A DNA stretch of 7,330 nucleotides from an uncultured Lachnospiraceae bacterium (GTDB taxonomy: Bacteria > Bacillota > Clostridia > Lachnospirales > Lachnospiraceae), in assembly GCA_945787485.1 (NCBI GenBank), contig CALZHV010000103.1:1-7330 (forward strand), read 5' to 3'. The notes beneath the pieces are model-generated. The model saw only the letters and a list, made by a program, of their open reading frames with translations, made no database searches and was not told the DNA's origin. Every line of letters begins with the position of its first letter. The first letter of the stretch is position 1. This document shows positions 1 to 6,535 of this stretch, in pieces. A program made the translations under genes and the position numbers.

Positions 1-1
1 T

Positions 2-421
2 GATAAAAGTGAATGCTATGCATTTGTCGATGGTTCATATAATATCAATACTTCCGTATATGGATATGGAGGTTTCTTAGTGTGCGAAAATAAAAAGTAT
101 GTTTTGCAGGGAAGCGGAAATGATATGGAAATGGCATCTATGAGAAATGTTGCCGGAGAAATTCTGGGTGCTACGAAGGCTGTTGAACTGGCAATTGATT
201 TAGGCTGCAAAAGTATAGATGTTTATTATGATTATACGGGTATTAAGTTTTGGGCTACGGGCGAATGGAAAAGAAATAAAAAAGGAACTATTGCTTACCA
301 TGAATACATGCAAAGCATTAAAGATAAAATTAAAATAAATTTTGTTAAAGTAAAGGGACATTCCGGAATAGAAGGAAATGAGGAAGCTGATAAGCTTGCA
401 AAGGAGGCTGTTGGAATATAG
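2..421 (+). CDS. rnhA: RNase H-family protein, C-terminal part (5' end outside window)
   Basis: This is the RNase HI-type domain that cuts the RNA strand of RNA-DNA hybrids in the cytoplasm. The frame is open to the left edge, so the gene starts outside the window; 139 residues are visible, ending at TAG 419-421. Seen: a first catalytic Asp in FVDGS (visible residue 10), a Glu in NVAGEI (53), an Asp in YYDYTG (77), a His in VKGHSG (120) and a last Asp in EEADKLA (130). This is the full D-E-D-H-D set in the right order. The GTG at 80 lies after the first catalytic Asp and cannot be the real start. From family knowledge, clostridial proteins with the YYDYTGIKFWATGEWK-type segment usually carry an N-terminal viroplasmin-like hybrid-binding domain; that part would lie upstream, so it is inference here. 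It is convergent with the next gene. Low doubt on the fold; the symbol is by family only. Confidence 0.92.
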   Translation, partial: DKSECYAFVDGSYNINTSVYGYGGFLVCENKKYVLQGSGNDMEMASMRNVAGEILGATKAVELAIDLGCKSIDVYYDYTGIKFWATGEWKRNKKGTIAYHEYMQSIKDKIKINFVKVKGHSGIEGNEEADKLAKEAVGI

Positions 422-449
422 TAAGCCTTAAGTTATATAATTGTTTGTT

Positions 450-474
450 TGATAAATCCGGGGCTGGATAATCA
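450..474. other. Weak hairpin between convergent genes
   Basis: TGAT-AA-ATCC, a six-base loop, then GGAT-A-ATCA: a 4+4 bp stem with a small internal loop, in the 92-bp gap between two convergent genes. Neither strand has a T run right after the stem, so it is not a standard intrinsic terminator. It is the only hairpin with any GC that I see in this gap, so it may still help end transcription of one or both genes. Chance occurrence is possible. Confidence 0.2.
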
Positions 475-513
475 GGTATATATTTAGATATCGGTATTTA
501 ATATTTTAATATA

Positions 514-753
514 CTAATATTTATTAAGATAAAAGAAAAATCTTATCATACCAACAATTACAAATGCAACAATAAGACCAATATACCAAAATCCTGATGC
601 AAAAGAAACTACACACGTTATTAAAAGCAATATTATCATTCCTGCAGTCATACCTGTTAAAGGTTTAATCATATTGGCATTTTGGTGCGCTAAGACATAT
701 ATTGCTAAATATATAATGCTATATAATAAAATTAAAAAAATCAGAAAAATCAA
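514..753 (-). CDS. Small hydrophobic membrane protein, unknown function (79 aa)
   Basis: I do not recognise a family. The 79-residue product is almost entirely hydrophobic, with three likely membrane helices: about residues 2-22, 35-53 and 55-75. The only clearly polar stretches are a short loop around AHQNANMIKP (22-31) and the tail RFFFYLNKY. There is no signal peptidase site or known motif. The start is TTG at 753-751. It is preceded on the minus strand by CGAGG (767-763) at nine bases, and an in-frame stop (762-760) just upstream rules out a longer protein. A sigma-A-like promoter lies upstream at 832-804. These independent signals make a real gene more likely than a chance AT-rich frame. 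It is divergent from accD and convergent with the RNase H gene, so it is its own transcription unit; a link to lipid synthesis is only positional. It could be a small antiporter-type or stress membrane protein, but nothing here proves that. Confidence 0.6.
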   Translation of the reverse strand: MIFLIFLILLYSIIYLAIYVLAHQNANMIKPLTGMTAGMIILLLITCVVSFASGFWYIGLIVAFVIVGMIRFFFYLNKY

Positions 754-762
754 GTTGTTTTA

Positions 763-767
763 CCTCG
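763..767 (-). promoter_or_regulatory. Ribosome binding site deciding the TTG start of the small membrane gene
   Basis: On the minus strand the sequence reads CGAGGT, nine bases before TTG at 753. It is the main reason to accept a TTG start; there is no in-frame ATG or GTG between the upstream stop and this TTG. Confidence 0.55.
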
Positions 768-803
768 AAAATCTTAAGTTATTATCTATATTTCAAATTT
801 ATC

Positions 804-832
804 ATAATATCTACTGTTTTTCAAGATTTCAA
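804..832 (-). promoter_or_regulatory. Promoter of the small membrane gene (sigma-A type)
   Basis: On the minus strand TTGAAA (832-827, 5 of 6 to consensus) is followed after exactly 17 bases by TATTAT (809-804, 5 of 6). Transcription would begin near 797, giving a leader of about 45 bases before the TTG start at 753. In AT-rich DNA such matches arise by chance, but the spacing, orientation and distance to a good ribosome binding site fit well. Confidence 0.5.
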
Positions 833-894
833 TCCTATTGCTAAAAAAGTACATCATACTAGTATAAGTGATTTTTAAAACTACATGATGAGGT

Positions 895-922
895 TTGACA
901 TAAAAAAGCGAATATGTTAAAT
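895..922 (+). promoter_or_regulatory. Promoter of the acc/fab operon (sigma-A type)
   Basis: A perfect TTGACA (895-900) is followed after 16 bases by TTAAAT (917-922, 4 of 6), with TG at 915-916 just before it. Start of transcription would be near 929, leaving a leader of about 60 bases to the accD start. No other plus-strand promoter of this quality is visible between here and the window end, so the seven genes probably share this transcript. The start has not been mapped; this is read from sequence only. Confidence 0.6.
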
Positions 923-937
923 ATATTGAGATATTTA
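918..937 (+). promoter_or_regulatory. Inverted repeat over the operon -10 and start region (possible operator)
   Basis: TAAATAT, six bases, ATATTTA: perfect 7-bp arms with a 20-bp span, covering the -10 and the likely transcription start. The position is where a repressor would act. It does not match the FapR or FabT box patterns that I remember, and no regulator gene is next to it. The arms contain only A and T, so chance is a real alternative. Confidence 0.28.
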
Positions 938-955
938 TTTTGTATCTTGCAAAAT
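937..955 (+). repeat. Second short inverted repeat in the accD leader
   Basis: ATTTTG (937-942) and CAAAAT (950-955) are perfect 6-bp arms around a seven-base loop, directly after the first inverted repeat and inside the predicted 5' leader. It would form only a weak RNA hairpin. There is no T run after it, so it is not an attenuator of the usual type. Confidence 0.2.
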
Positions 956-974
956 GTACTTTATTAATAATGAT

Positions 975-980
975 AGGAAG
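975..980 (+). promoter_or_regulatory. Ribosome binding site that decides the accD start
   Basis: AGGAAG ends two bases before an ATG at 983 but eight bases before a second in-frame ATG at 989. Only the second spacing is normal for initiation, so 989 is the better start. Confidence 0.6.
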
Positions 981-988
981 AAATGAAA

Positions 989-1882
989 ATGAAAATTCCA
1001 AATTTAAGATTATTGAAAAGAAAAAGTAACCAGGTGATATTAACAGATAGTGTAGTTTCAGATATGTCTGTCAAAGAAGAAAAGCCTTCTGCTACACCTG
1101 TTGAAGAAGCAATGACGCAATGTCCGAAATGTAAACAGGAATACAGGAAGATTGATATAAAAGAGAATATGAATGTATGTCCGTCCTGCGGTCATCATTT
1201 TGTGATATCTGCGGAAAGAAGAGTCAGATTATTGGTCGATAATGGATTCTATAAGCCTCTTAAATGTAAGGTGGCATTTTCTAATCCTCTTGATTATCCC
1301 GATTATGAAGAAAAAATAGTTTCATTACAGGAAAAAACAGGTATGGATGAAGCTGTTTTTACATGTGTAGGTGCAATTGACGGTTACGATGCTGTTATTG
1401 TGGTTATGAGCAGTAAATTCCTTATGGGAAGCATGGGTATTGTTGTTGGTGAAAAAGTTACTCAGGCAATTGAATATGCAGACAGGAAGAAGCTGCCTCT
1501 TATTATTTTTACTGCAAGTGGCGGTGCAAGAATGCAGGAAGGTATTCTTTCACTTATGCAGATGGCAAAGACAAGTGCTGCCATGGAAAAATTCAATTTA
1601 AACGGCGGTTTATATATTTCTGTTCTGACTCACCCTACAACGGGTGGTGTTAGTGCAAGTTTTGCTACACTTGGTGACATTACATTAGCTGAGCCGGGTG
1701 CATTGATAGGTTTTGCAGGACCTAGAGTTATTGAGCAGACTATCGGACAAAAGCTTCCGGAAGGATTTCAAAGATCTGAATTCCAGATGGAACATGGATT
1801 TGTTGATCAGATAGTTAGCAGAGACAAAATGAGAGAAACACTTGCACAAATATTACGTCTTCATAGTAAGAAAGGAAGATAG
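989..1882 (+). CDS. accD: Acetyl-CoA carboxylase carboxyltransferase, beta subunit
   Basis: AccD pairs with AccA in the A2B2 carboxyltransferase that moves CO2 from biotin-BCCP to acetyl-CoA, giving malonyl-CoA, the first committed step of fatty-acid synthesis in the cytosol. The product is 297 residues from the ATG at 989, close to the usual length. Seen: a basic start (IPNLRLLKRK), a variable linker to about residue 40, then a four-Cys zinc ribbon, CPKC (45-48) and CPSCGHHF (64-71). The crotonase-fold core follows, with ASGGARMQEG (176-185) and HPTTGGVSASF (215-225), which form the acyl-CoA and oxyanion region, and AGPRVIEQTIGQKLP (243-257). An upstream ATG at 983 would add two residues, but the ribosome binding site is too close to it. 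The gene leads the operon, 2 bp ahead of accA, which suits equal output of the two subunits. Identification is secure; only the start is open by two codons. Confidence 0.96.
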   Translation: MKIPNLRLLKRKSNQVILTDSVVSDMSVKEEKPSATPVEEAMTQCPKCKQEYRKIDIKENMNVCPSCGHHFVISAERRVRLLVDNGFYKPLKCKVAFSNPLDYPDYEEKIVSLQEKTGMDEAVFTCVGAIDGYDAVIVVMSSKFLMGSMGIVVGEKVTQAIEYADRKKLPLIIFTASGGARMQEGILSLMQMAKTSAAMEKFNLNGGLYISVLTHPTTGGVSASFATLGDITLAEPGALIGFAGPRVIEQTIGQKLPEGFQRSEFQMEHGFVDQIVSRDKMRETLAQILRLHSKKGR

Positions 1883-1884
1883 AT

Positions 1885-2826
1885 ATGATTAAGGAAATTG
1901 ATGAAAAAATAACTGAGATAGAATTAGAAATTGAAAAACTTAAAAATGAAGAAATTGTTGATGAGGCACAGATTTATGTATTAAAAAGGCAAAAACATGA
2001 TCTTGTGCGCATGTGTAAGGATTTAGATGCACATGACAAGGTTTATCTGGCCCGTCATAAAAAAAGACCTAAAATAACAGATTACATCGATAACATATTT
2101 GAGGATTTCTTTGAGCAAAAAGGTGATGCTCTTGGAAAGGAAGACGGAAGTATTTACGGAGGAATTGCCCTGTATAAAGGTCTTCCCGTTACTGTTATCG
2201 GACATAGAAAAGGAAATGATTTACAGGAAAATATAAAATGTAATTTTGGTATGCCGGGTCCCGAAGGATACAGAAAAGCATTGAGACTTATGAAACAGGC
2301 TGAGAAATTCGGAAGACCGATTATTACATTTATTGATACGCCGGGGGCATATCCGGGTCTTGAGGCTGAGACAAATGGTCAGAGTATAGCTATTGCTACA
2401 AATCTTGCTAAGATGAGTGCACTTAAAGTTCCTGTTATAGCTGTTGTAACCGGTGAAGGAAGTAGTGGTGGTGCACTTGCAATAGGAGTTGCTAATAGTG
2501 TATTAATGCTCGAAAATGCAGTGTATTCAATATTGTCACCTGAAGGATATGCAACAATCTTATGGAAGGATTCAAGCAGAAGCGCTGAAGCCTGCGACAT
2601 GATGAAGTTAACTGCGAAAGATTTATACAATTACGGAGTTATTGATGATATTATTCCTGAGCCATTGGGCGGAGCACATCTTAATCCAAAGAATGTATAT
2701 AAGAATGTTGACAAACATATTTCAAAGGAACTTGAAAAGCTTGTCAAATTAAATCCGGATGAATTGGCAAAGCACAGATATAAAAAATTCCGAAATATAG
2801 ATTCAAATTATATGAATTTATTATAA
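1885..2826 (+). CDS. accA: Acetyl-CoA carboxylase carboxyltransferase, alpha subunit
   Basis: AccA is the partner of AccD and supplies the carboxybiotin-binding half of the active site. The product is 313 residues, similar to the usual length near 320. Seen: a charged, helical N-terminus (about 1-45) like the family's leading coiled coil, GHRKGNDLQENIKCNFGMP (106-124), FIDTPGAYPGLEAE (149-162), the glycine-rich GEGSSGGALAIG (190-201), and SILSPEGYATILWKD (215-229). All of these are family hallmarks. The ATG at 1885 follows AGGAAG (1873-1878) with six bases between, and that site lies inside the end of accD. The two genes are only 2 bp apart, which suggests coupled translation of the two subunits. 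The biotin carboxylase (accC) and BCCP (accB) needed to complete the enzyme are not in this window. Confidence 0.97.
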   Translation: MIKEIDEKITEIELEIEKLKNEEIVDEAQIYVLKRQKHDLVRMCKDLDAHDKVYLARHKKRPKITDYIDNIFEDFFEQKGDALGKEDGSIYGGIALYKGLPVTVIGHRKGNDLQENIKCNFGMPGPEGYRKALRLMKQAEKFGRPIITFIDTPGAYPGLEAETNGQSIAIATNLAKMSALKVPVIAVVTGEGSSGGALAIGVANSVLMLENAVYSILSPEGYATILWKDSSRSAEACDMMKLTAKDLYNYGVIDDIIPEPLGGAHLNPKNVYKNVDKHISKELEKLVKLNPDELAKHRYKKFRNIDSNYMNLL

Positions 2827-2845
2827 AAGAAACTTAGGAGATGTT

Positions 2846-3793
2846 ATGAATATAAAGAAAGGCTTACGTATAGTATCTGTCGGACATTATGCACCGGCTA
2901 ATACTGTAACAAATGACGATTTAAGTAAAATAGTAGATACAAATGACGAATGGATTTCTTCAAGAACAGGTATAAGAAGAAGACATTTTGTAGAAGATGA
3001 AACCGGTATTGATTTGGCTTACAATGCAGCAAAGTCTGCTATTGAAAAAGGTAACATTGATATATCAGACATTGGAGCATGTGTTGTAGCAACAGTAAGA
3101 GCGGATTATGTTACACCTGCAATGGCATGTGTTTTGCAGAAGAAACTTGGATTAAATACTGATATACCATGCTTTGATATTAATGCTGCATGTTCAGGAT
3201 TTATGTATGGTATTCAGATAGCAAGAGGATTGCTTTTCCAGAGCGACAAAAAATATGCGCTCGTTATCGGTGTTGAGACATTATCAAAGATATTAAACAT
3301 GGAAGACAGAGGTTCATGCGTATTATTTGGCGATGGAGCAGGTGCAGCGATAATTGAATTATCAGATGACCATAAGTTCTATGGCGATATGGGTGCAAAA
3401 GGTGATGAAGAAGTATTGTTTTGTCCAAATGATCCAGGTATTGACAGATATGTATCCATGAAGGGCAGTGATGTATTTAAATTTGCTGTTTCAACAGTGC
3501 CAAAATCAATATTTACAATACTTGATAAAGCAGGACTTCAGCCGGATGATATAGATGTATATGTATGTCATCAGGCAAATAAGAGAATAATAGAATCTGT
3601 TTCAAAAAAGATTAAACAGCCAATGGAAAAATTCTTTATCAACCTGGATGAATATGGCAACACGTCATCTGCAAGTATTCCGATTGCGCTTTCTGAAATG
3701 ATGGAAAAAGGTTTAATTAAACCGGGAATGAAGATGATTTGTGTAGGTTTTGGAGCAGGTCTCACATGGGGCGGAGCGTACCTGGAGTGGTAG
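2846..3793 (+). CDS. fabH: 3-oxoacyl-ACP synthase III (FabH)
   Basis: FabH begins each fatty acid by condensing acetyl-CoA (or a branched or other short acyl-CoA) with malonyl-ACP to give a 3-ketoacyl-ACP. The product is 315 residues, normal for the family. Seen: DEWISSRTGIRRRHF (34-48), the nucleophile in DINAACSGFMYG (Cys116), His in CHQANKRI (His242) and Asn in EYGNTSSAS (Asn272), so the Cys-His-Asn triad is complete. The C-terminal GFGAGLTWGGAYLEW (301-315) is also typical. ATG 2846 has TAGGAG (2835-2840) five bases upstream. It sits 19 bp after accA and 19 bp before fabK. Primer preference, straight or branched, cannot be read from this sequence alone. Confidence 0.97.
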   Translation: MNIKKGLRIVSVGHYAPANTVTNDDLSKIVDTNDEWISSRTGIRRRHFVEDETGIDLAYNAAKSAIEKGNIDISDIGACVVATVRADYVTPAMACVLQKKLGLNTDIPCFDINAACSGFMYGIQIARGLLFQSDKKYALVIGVETLSKILNMEDRGSCVLFGDGAGAAIIELSDDHKFYGDMGAKGDEEVLFCPNDPGIDRYVSMKGSDVFKFAVSTVPKSIFTILDKAGLQPDDIDVYVCHQANKRIIESVSKKIKQPMEKFFINLDEYGNTSSASIPIALSEMMEKGLIKPGMKMICVGFGAGLTWGGAYLEW

Positions 3794-3796
3794 AAG

Positions 3797-3804
3797 AAAA
3801 GGAG
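3797..3804 (+). promoter_or_regulatory. Ribosome binding site that decides the fabK start
   Basis: AAAAGGAG lies eight bases before ATG 3813. The same frame is open upstream to an ATG at 3750, inside fabH, but that would add 21 unrelated residues before the conserved MKLNEFLNIKYPIIQGGMA start. Confidence 0.65.
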
Positions 3805-3812
3805 AAAACAAA

Positions 3813-4739
3813 ATGAAATTAAATGAGTTTCTTAATATTAAGTATCCGATAATACAGGGTGGTATGGCTAATATAGCAAATGGTGAGTTTGCTGCAGCCG
3901 TATCAAATGCAGGTGGATTAGGATTGGTTGCATCAGGTGGGTATGATGCTGAAACACTTAGAAAAGAAATACATATCTGCAGGGAAAAAACAGATAAGCC
4001 ATTTGGTGTAAATCTTATGCTTATGAATCCTGATGTTGAAAATATTGCAAATATGCTTGCGGAAGAAAAACCACAGGTTATTACTACAGGCGCAGGAAGT
4101 CCTGAAAAATATATTGATATGTGGAAAGCTGCCGGATGTAAGGTTATTCCTGTTGTATCAGGTGCTGTTCTTGCTAAAAGAATGGAGCGTATGGGTGTTG
4201 ATGCTGTTATTGCGGAAGGAGGAGAAAGCGGTGGTCATGTTGGAGAGATGACAACAATGGCTCTTGTTCCTGCAGTTGTTGATGCAGTAGATATACCTGT
4301 TATAGCAGCAGGAGGTATAGCTGACGGAAGACAAATGGTTGCAGCTATGGCACTTGGTGCTATTGGTGTTCAGATTGGAACATGTCTTCTTGTAAGTGAG
4401 GAGTGTCCGATTCATGACAATTATAAGCAGGCACTGATTAAGGCTAAAGATAATGGAACAATTGTTACAGGAAGATCAGCGGGAGCTCCTGTAAGAGTTT
4501 TAAAAAATCAAATGGCTCGTGAATATGTCAAGCTTGAAGCACAGGGTGTTGAAAGAGATGAACTTGAAAAATTAACTTTAGGTTCACTTAGAAAAGCAGT
4601 TATTGAGGGTGACGTTAAAAATGGTTCTCTTATGGCAGGACAGGTAAGTGGTCAGTTGACAGAAATTAAACCGGTTGCAGATATTTTAGATAAAATGTAT
4701 GAAGATGCAAAGAAATATCTGGCTAACCTTTCAATATAA
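3813..4739 (+). CDS. fabK: Enoyl-ACP reductase II, FMN-dependent (FabK)
   Basis: FabK carries out the last reduction of each elongation cycle, trans-2-enoyl-ACP to acyl-ACP, using FMN and NAD(P)H. It is a TIM-barrel flavoprotein of the nitronate monooxygenase superfamily, unrelated to FabI. The product is 308 residues from ATG 3813. Seen: YPIIQGGMANIANGEFAAAV (11-30), NAGGLGLVASGG (32-43), FGVNLML (64-70), EGGESGGHVG (135-144) with the His (142) matching the proposed catalytic His of FabK, PVIAAGGIADGRQM (162-175) and GAIGVQIGTCLL (182-193), the phosphate and FMN-binding strands, and TGRSAGAPVRVLKN (219-232). Its place between fabH and fabD is the known FabK setting in streptococci and clostridia, which favours FabK over a nitronate monooxygenase. 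FabK enzymes are known to be insensitive to triclosan. Confidence 0.95.
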   Translation: MKLNEFLNIKYPIIQGGMANIANGEFAAAVSNAGGLGLVASGGYDAETLRKEIHICREKTDKPFGVNLMLMNPDVENIANMLAEEKPQVITTGAGSPEKYIDMWKAAGCKVIPVVSGAVLAKRMERMGVDAVIAEGGESGGHVGEMTTMALVPAVVDAVDIPVIAAGGIADGRQMVAAMALGAIGVQIGTCLLVSEECPIHDNYKQALIKAKDNGTIVTGRSAGAPVRVLKNQMAREYVKLEAQGVERDELEKLTLGSLRKAVIEGDVKNGSLMAGQVSGQLTEIKPVADILDKMYEDAKKYLANLSI

Positions 4740-4752
4740 AATACATATAATA

Positions 4753-4758
4753 TGGAGG
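4753..4758 (+). promoter_or_regulatory. Ribosome binding site that decides the fabD start
   Basis: TGGAGG lies five bases before ATG 4764. An in-frame ATG at 4752 overlaps this very site, so starting there would use no visible ribosome binding site; 4764 is the right start. Confidence 0.7.
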
Positions 4759-4763
4759 ATAAA

Positions 4764-5708
4764 ATGAAAATAGGTTTTTTGTATGCTGGTCAAGGCAGCC
4801 AGTCAGTAGGTATGGGTAAGGATTTGTATGATGCATATCCTGAATTTAGAGAAGTATTTGATAATATTAATCTTGATTTTGATGTAAAAGAGTGTTGTTT
4901 TGAAGGACCGATTGAGAAATTATCACAGACAAGATACACTCAGCCATGTATGGTTGCTTTCGCTGTTGCAGTTACTAAGATTCTTTATTCAAAAGGAATT
5001 AAGCCTGAAATAGCTGCAGGCCTTTCACTTGGTGAATATTCAGCATTATATGCAGCAGGTGTATTTGATGAAAATCAGGTTGTTGACCTTGTTGCTTACA
5101 GAGGAAAGTCAATGGAGGAAGCTGTCACAGGAAGAGATACAGGTATGATAGCAGTAATGAACCTTGACAGAGAAACTATTAAAGAATGTTGTGCACTTGC
5201 ACAGGAGGAATTCAAGGATTCACCTTGCAATGTGGCGGAGGTTGCAAACTACAATACTCCTATCCAGGTTACTGTATCAGGTGATACACCGGTAATTAAC
5301 AGAGCAGGCGAGCTTATGCTTGAAAAGGGCGCAAGAAGAGTTGTTCCTGTAGCTGTAAGCGGACCATTTCACACATCATTGATGAAGCCTGCCGGAGACA
5401 AGCTTAAGGAAAGATTTGCAAATGAAAACTTTGGAAATATGGAATTCCCTGTATTGTTTAATGCAACAGGTAAGGAGCTTGAAGCTGATAAAACAATTGC
5501 ACAGATGTTAGAGATTCAGGTTCAAAGCAGTGTATATTTCGAAGATTCAATAAAGTATATGCTTGATAAGGGTGTTGATACATTTATAGAGATTGGACCG
5601 GGAAGAACATTGACAGGTTTTGTTAAGAAGATTGACAGAGCTGTTGCAACATATTCGGTAGAAAATGTAGAAAGCCTTAATGCATTACTTGAAGCTTTAG
5701 GTAAATAA
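4764..5708 (+). CDS. fabD: Malonyl-CoA:ACP transacylase (FabD)
   Basis: FabD moves the malonyl group made by acetyl-CoA carboxylase from CoA to the phosphopantetheine arm of ACP, feeding FabH and FabF. The product is 314 residues from ATG 4764, matching the usual length near 310. Seen: the N-terminal FLYAGQGSQSVGMGKDLY (5-22), the nucleophile elbow GLSLGEYSAL (86-95; Ser88), the Arg that holds the malonyl carboxylate in YRGKSM (Arg113), the catalytic His in SGPFHTSLM (His203), and FIEIGPGRTLTGF (274-286) near the end. All key residues are present. It follows fabK by 24 bp and precedes fabG by 16 bp. Twelve extra upstream bases are in frame but unlikely to be translated because the ribosome binding site falls there. 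Confidence 0.97.
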   Translation: MKIGFLYAGQGSQSVGMGKDLYDAYPEFREVFDNINLDFDVKECCFEGPIEKLSQTRYTQPCMVAFAVAVTKILYSKGIKPEIAAGLSLGEYSALYAAGVFDENQVVDLVAYRGKSMEEAVTGRDTGMIAVMNLDRETIKECCALAQEEFKDSPCNVAEVANYNTPIQVTVSGDTPVINRAGELMLEKGARRVVPVAVSGPFHTSLMKPAGDKLKERFANENFGNMEFPVLFNATGKELEADKTIAQMLEIQVQSSVYFEDSIKYMLDKGVDTFIEIGPGRTLTGFVKKIDRAVATYSVENVESLNALLEALGK

Positions 5709-5724
5709 TAAAAGGGGAATTTAT

Positions 5725-6468
5725 ATGTCATTAGAAAATAAAACAGCTATCGTAACAGGTGGTAGCAGAGGTATAGGACGAGCAATATGTGTTGAGCTTG
5801 CAAAACAGGGAGCGAATGTTGTTACATGTTATGCAAACGGAGCAGACGCTGCTAATGAAACTGTAAACTTGTGCAAGGAATATGGTGTAAACGCTATGGC
5901 AGTAAAGGCAGATGTTGCAAATAATTCAGATGTAGAATCACTTGTTTCCAAAGTAAAAGAAGAATTTGGCAGTGTTGATATTCTTGTAAATAATGCAGGA
6001 ATAACAAAGGACAATCTTCTTCTTAAGATGAGCGAGGAAGACTTTGAACAGGTAATAGATACAAATTTAAAGGGTGCTTTTTTATTTATTAAACATGTAT
6101 CTAAGATTATGTTAAAACAAAGAAGCGGTAAGATAATAAATATAAGCAGTGTAGTCGGTGTTAGAGGCAATGCCGGTCAGGTAAACTACTCTGCAAGTAA
6201 AGCAGGTGTTATCGGTATGACTAAGTCTGCTGCAAAGGAGCTTGCATCACGTGGAATTACTGTGAATGCTGTTGCACCTGGTTTTATAGAAACCGATATG
6301 ACAGCTAAGCTTCCTGAGGCGGTTGTTGATGAAATGAAAAAAACTATTCCTATGAAAAAAGTAGGACAGGCTGAGGATGTTGCAAATCTTGTTGCATTTT
6401 TGGCATCTGACAGTGCAAATTATATTACCGGTCAGGTTATATGTGTTGACGGTGGTATGGCAGTATAA
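5725..6468 (+). CDS. fabG: 3-oxoacyl-ACP reductase (FabG)
   Basis: FabG reduces 3-ketoacyl-ACP to 3-hydroxyacyl-ACP with NADPH. It is a classical short-chain dehydrogenase/reductase, normally a tetramer. The product is 247 residues, the standard length. Seen: the nucleotide-binding TGGSRGIGRA (11-20), Asp in KADV (61-64), NNAG (89-92), Asn114 in DTNLKG, Ser142 in NISSVVG, and Tyr155 and Lys159 in NYSASKAG, giving the full N-S-Y-K tetrad, then PGFIETDM (185-192) and a C-terminal GQVICVDGGMAV. ATG 5725 is preceded by AAAGGGGA (5711-5718) at six bases. Being placed between fabD and fabF makes FabG, not another SDR, the clear call. A larger gap of 75 bp follows it. Confidence 0.97.
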   Translation: MSLENKTAIVTGGSRGIGRAICVELAKQGANVVTCYANGADAANETVNLCKEYGVNAMAVKADVANNSDVESLVSKVKEEFGSVDILVNNAGITKDNLLLKMSEEDFEQVIDTNLKGAFLFIKHVSKIMLKQRSGKIINISSVVGVRGNAGQVNYSASKAGVIGMTKSAAKELASRGITVNAVAPGFIETDMTAKLPEAVVDEMKKTIPMKKVGQAEDVANLVAFLASDSANYITGQVICVDGGMAV

Positions 6469-6512
6469 AATTTTTGCAAAAGCTTATGTGACATTTTTCT
6501 GTGAATTAAAAA

Positions 6513-6535
6513 TAAACAGATGTAGTAAACAGATG
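6513..6535 (+). repeat. Perfect 10-bp direct repeat just ahead of fabF
   Basis: TAAACAGATG occurs at 6513-6522 and again at 6526-6535 with three bases (TAG) between, a 13-base period. The second copy runs into the fabF ribosome binding site (GGAGG at 6535-6539). This gap of 75 bp is the longest in the operon. The repeat may be a local duplication that built or moved the ribosome binding site, or a binding site for an RNA or protein factor; neither is shown. Confidence 0.6.

Noticed and set aside
80..421. RNase H gene starting at GTG 80
   Set aside because: The frame is open to the left edge, and the first catalytic Asp (FVDGS) lies before this GTG, so it is an internal codon.
780..982. Standard FapR or FabT operator
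   Set aside because: No TTTGA-N3-TCAAA type or FapR-like dyad is present; the repeated TTTCAA motifs at 791, 819 and 827 are same-direction and one of them is the -35 of the minus-strand promoter.
929..988. Riboswitch or attenuator in the operon leader
   Set aside because: The leader is only about 60 bases and lacks a terminator hairpin with a T run or any known riboswitch core.
786..1001. Minus-strand frame of 71 codons across the accD leader
   Set aside because: It overlaps both divergent promoters and the accD start, begins at a TTG with no ribosome binding site, and shows no domain.
5829..6170. 113-codon minus-strand frame inside fabG
   Set aside because: It is wholly inside a conserved gene on the other strand; the protein has no recognisable pattern, so it is a shadow frame.
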